Of a DNA stretch of 20,570 nucleotides, positions 20,558 through 20,570 are shown piece after piece (positions within the stretch are counted from its first letter, which is position 1; each line of letters opens with the position of its first letter). The notes beneath the pieces are model-generated. The model was not told where the DNA came from. It did no database searches and worked only from the letters and a program-made list of their open reading frames with translations. The translations under genes were made by a program, and so were the position numbers. Source of the stretch: an uncultured Bacilli bacterium (GTDB taxonomy: Bacteria > Bacillota_I > Bacilli_A > RF39 > UBA660); the NCBI GenBank assembly GCA_910585335.1, contig CAJUCU010000021.1, forward strand, positions 2,204 through 22,773. The letters run 5' to 3'.

Positions 20558-20570
20558 ATGCAACCGTTAT
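20558..20570 (+). CDS. Start of an unidentified gene, cut by the window end
   Basis: ATG at 20558 lies 7 bases after AAAAGGAGGT (20541-20550), a near-perfect ribosome site, and 28 bases after a promoter-like pair. Only Met-Gln-Pro-Leu is visible, so no product can be named. hfq often follows miaA in Bacillus, but four residues cannot test that. Confidence 0.55.

Noticed and set aside
1..20570. tRNA, rRNA, CRISPR array, insertion sequence or prophage
   Set aside because: No cloverleaf, direct-repeat array, transposase or inverted terminal repeats were seen on reading; all genes are core or small conserved types in one orientation.

Overview
The window looks like chromosomal core sequence from a low-GC Gram-positive bacterium of the Bacillota. 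It is AT-rich by eye, every gene is on the plus strand, and Shine-Dalgarno sequences are strong (AGGAGG or GGTGAT types). Rho-independent terminators are frequent, and several gene neighbourhoods resemble Bacillus (tkt-sirA-yneF; infC-rpmI-rplT with an L20-type leader; mutL-miaA). The code is standard: conserved tryptophans use TGG. Of 23 complete genes I count 14 ending in TAA, 8 in TAG and one (miaA) in TGA. My inference is an uncultured gut-type Bacilli/Erysipelotrichia-like or RF39-like lineage; the exact taxon cannot be read from this sequence.

Layout. (1) 35-1924: a secreted/membrane DUF2207 protein with a Gly-rich tail, closed by a terminator. (2) 2006-4994: a tight cluster with a YgjP-like metalloprotease, a TrmH-family RNA methyltransferase, rimM, trmD and an unrecognised 145-aa protein, mostly RNA modification and ribosome maturation. 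(3) 5032-7755: a promoter overlapping the previous terminator drives a short-chain dehydrogenase, a methionine-gamma-lyase/aluminium-resistance family PLP enzyme and an AlkD-like DNA glycosylase. (4) 7785-11821: a translation block. A near-consensus promoter and an L20-type attenuator leader precede infC (non-AUG start), rpmI and rplT; then come a second structured leader, rpsB, an intercistronic terminator, tsf and a thioredoxin-fold lipoprotein that lacks one active-site cysteine. (5) 11830-15473: an endonuclease/exonuclease/phosphatase-family protein, transketolase, a SirA-like DnaA inhibitor and YneF. (6) 15472-20474: uvrC, a lone type IV pilin-like protein, mutL and miaA, then a terminator and the promoter and first codons of the next gene.

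The points most worth attention are: (a) L20 and S2 carry matching C-terminal Rho_N/SAP-like helical modules on charged linkers, an addition absent from the standard proteins; (b) two structured mRNA leaders, one with a repeated 10-nt arm that can swap partners and one with a UNCG-capped bulged hairpin before rpsB; (c) a SirA homologue; (d) a cysteine-rich orphan pilin inside a DNA-repair operon; (e) a WSxxC thioredoxin-like lipoprotein; (f) an unknown protein directly overlapping trmD. I found no mobile element, CRISPR array, tRNA or rRNA. No gene-free stretch exceeds about 210 bases.
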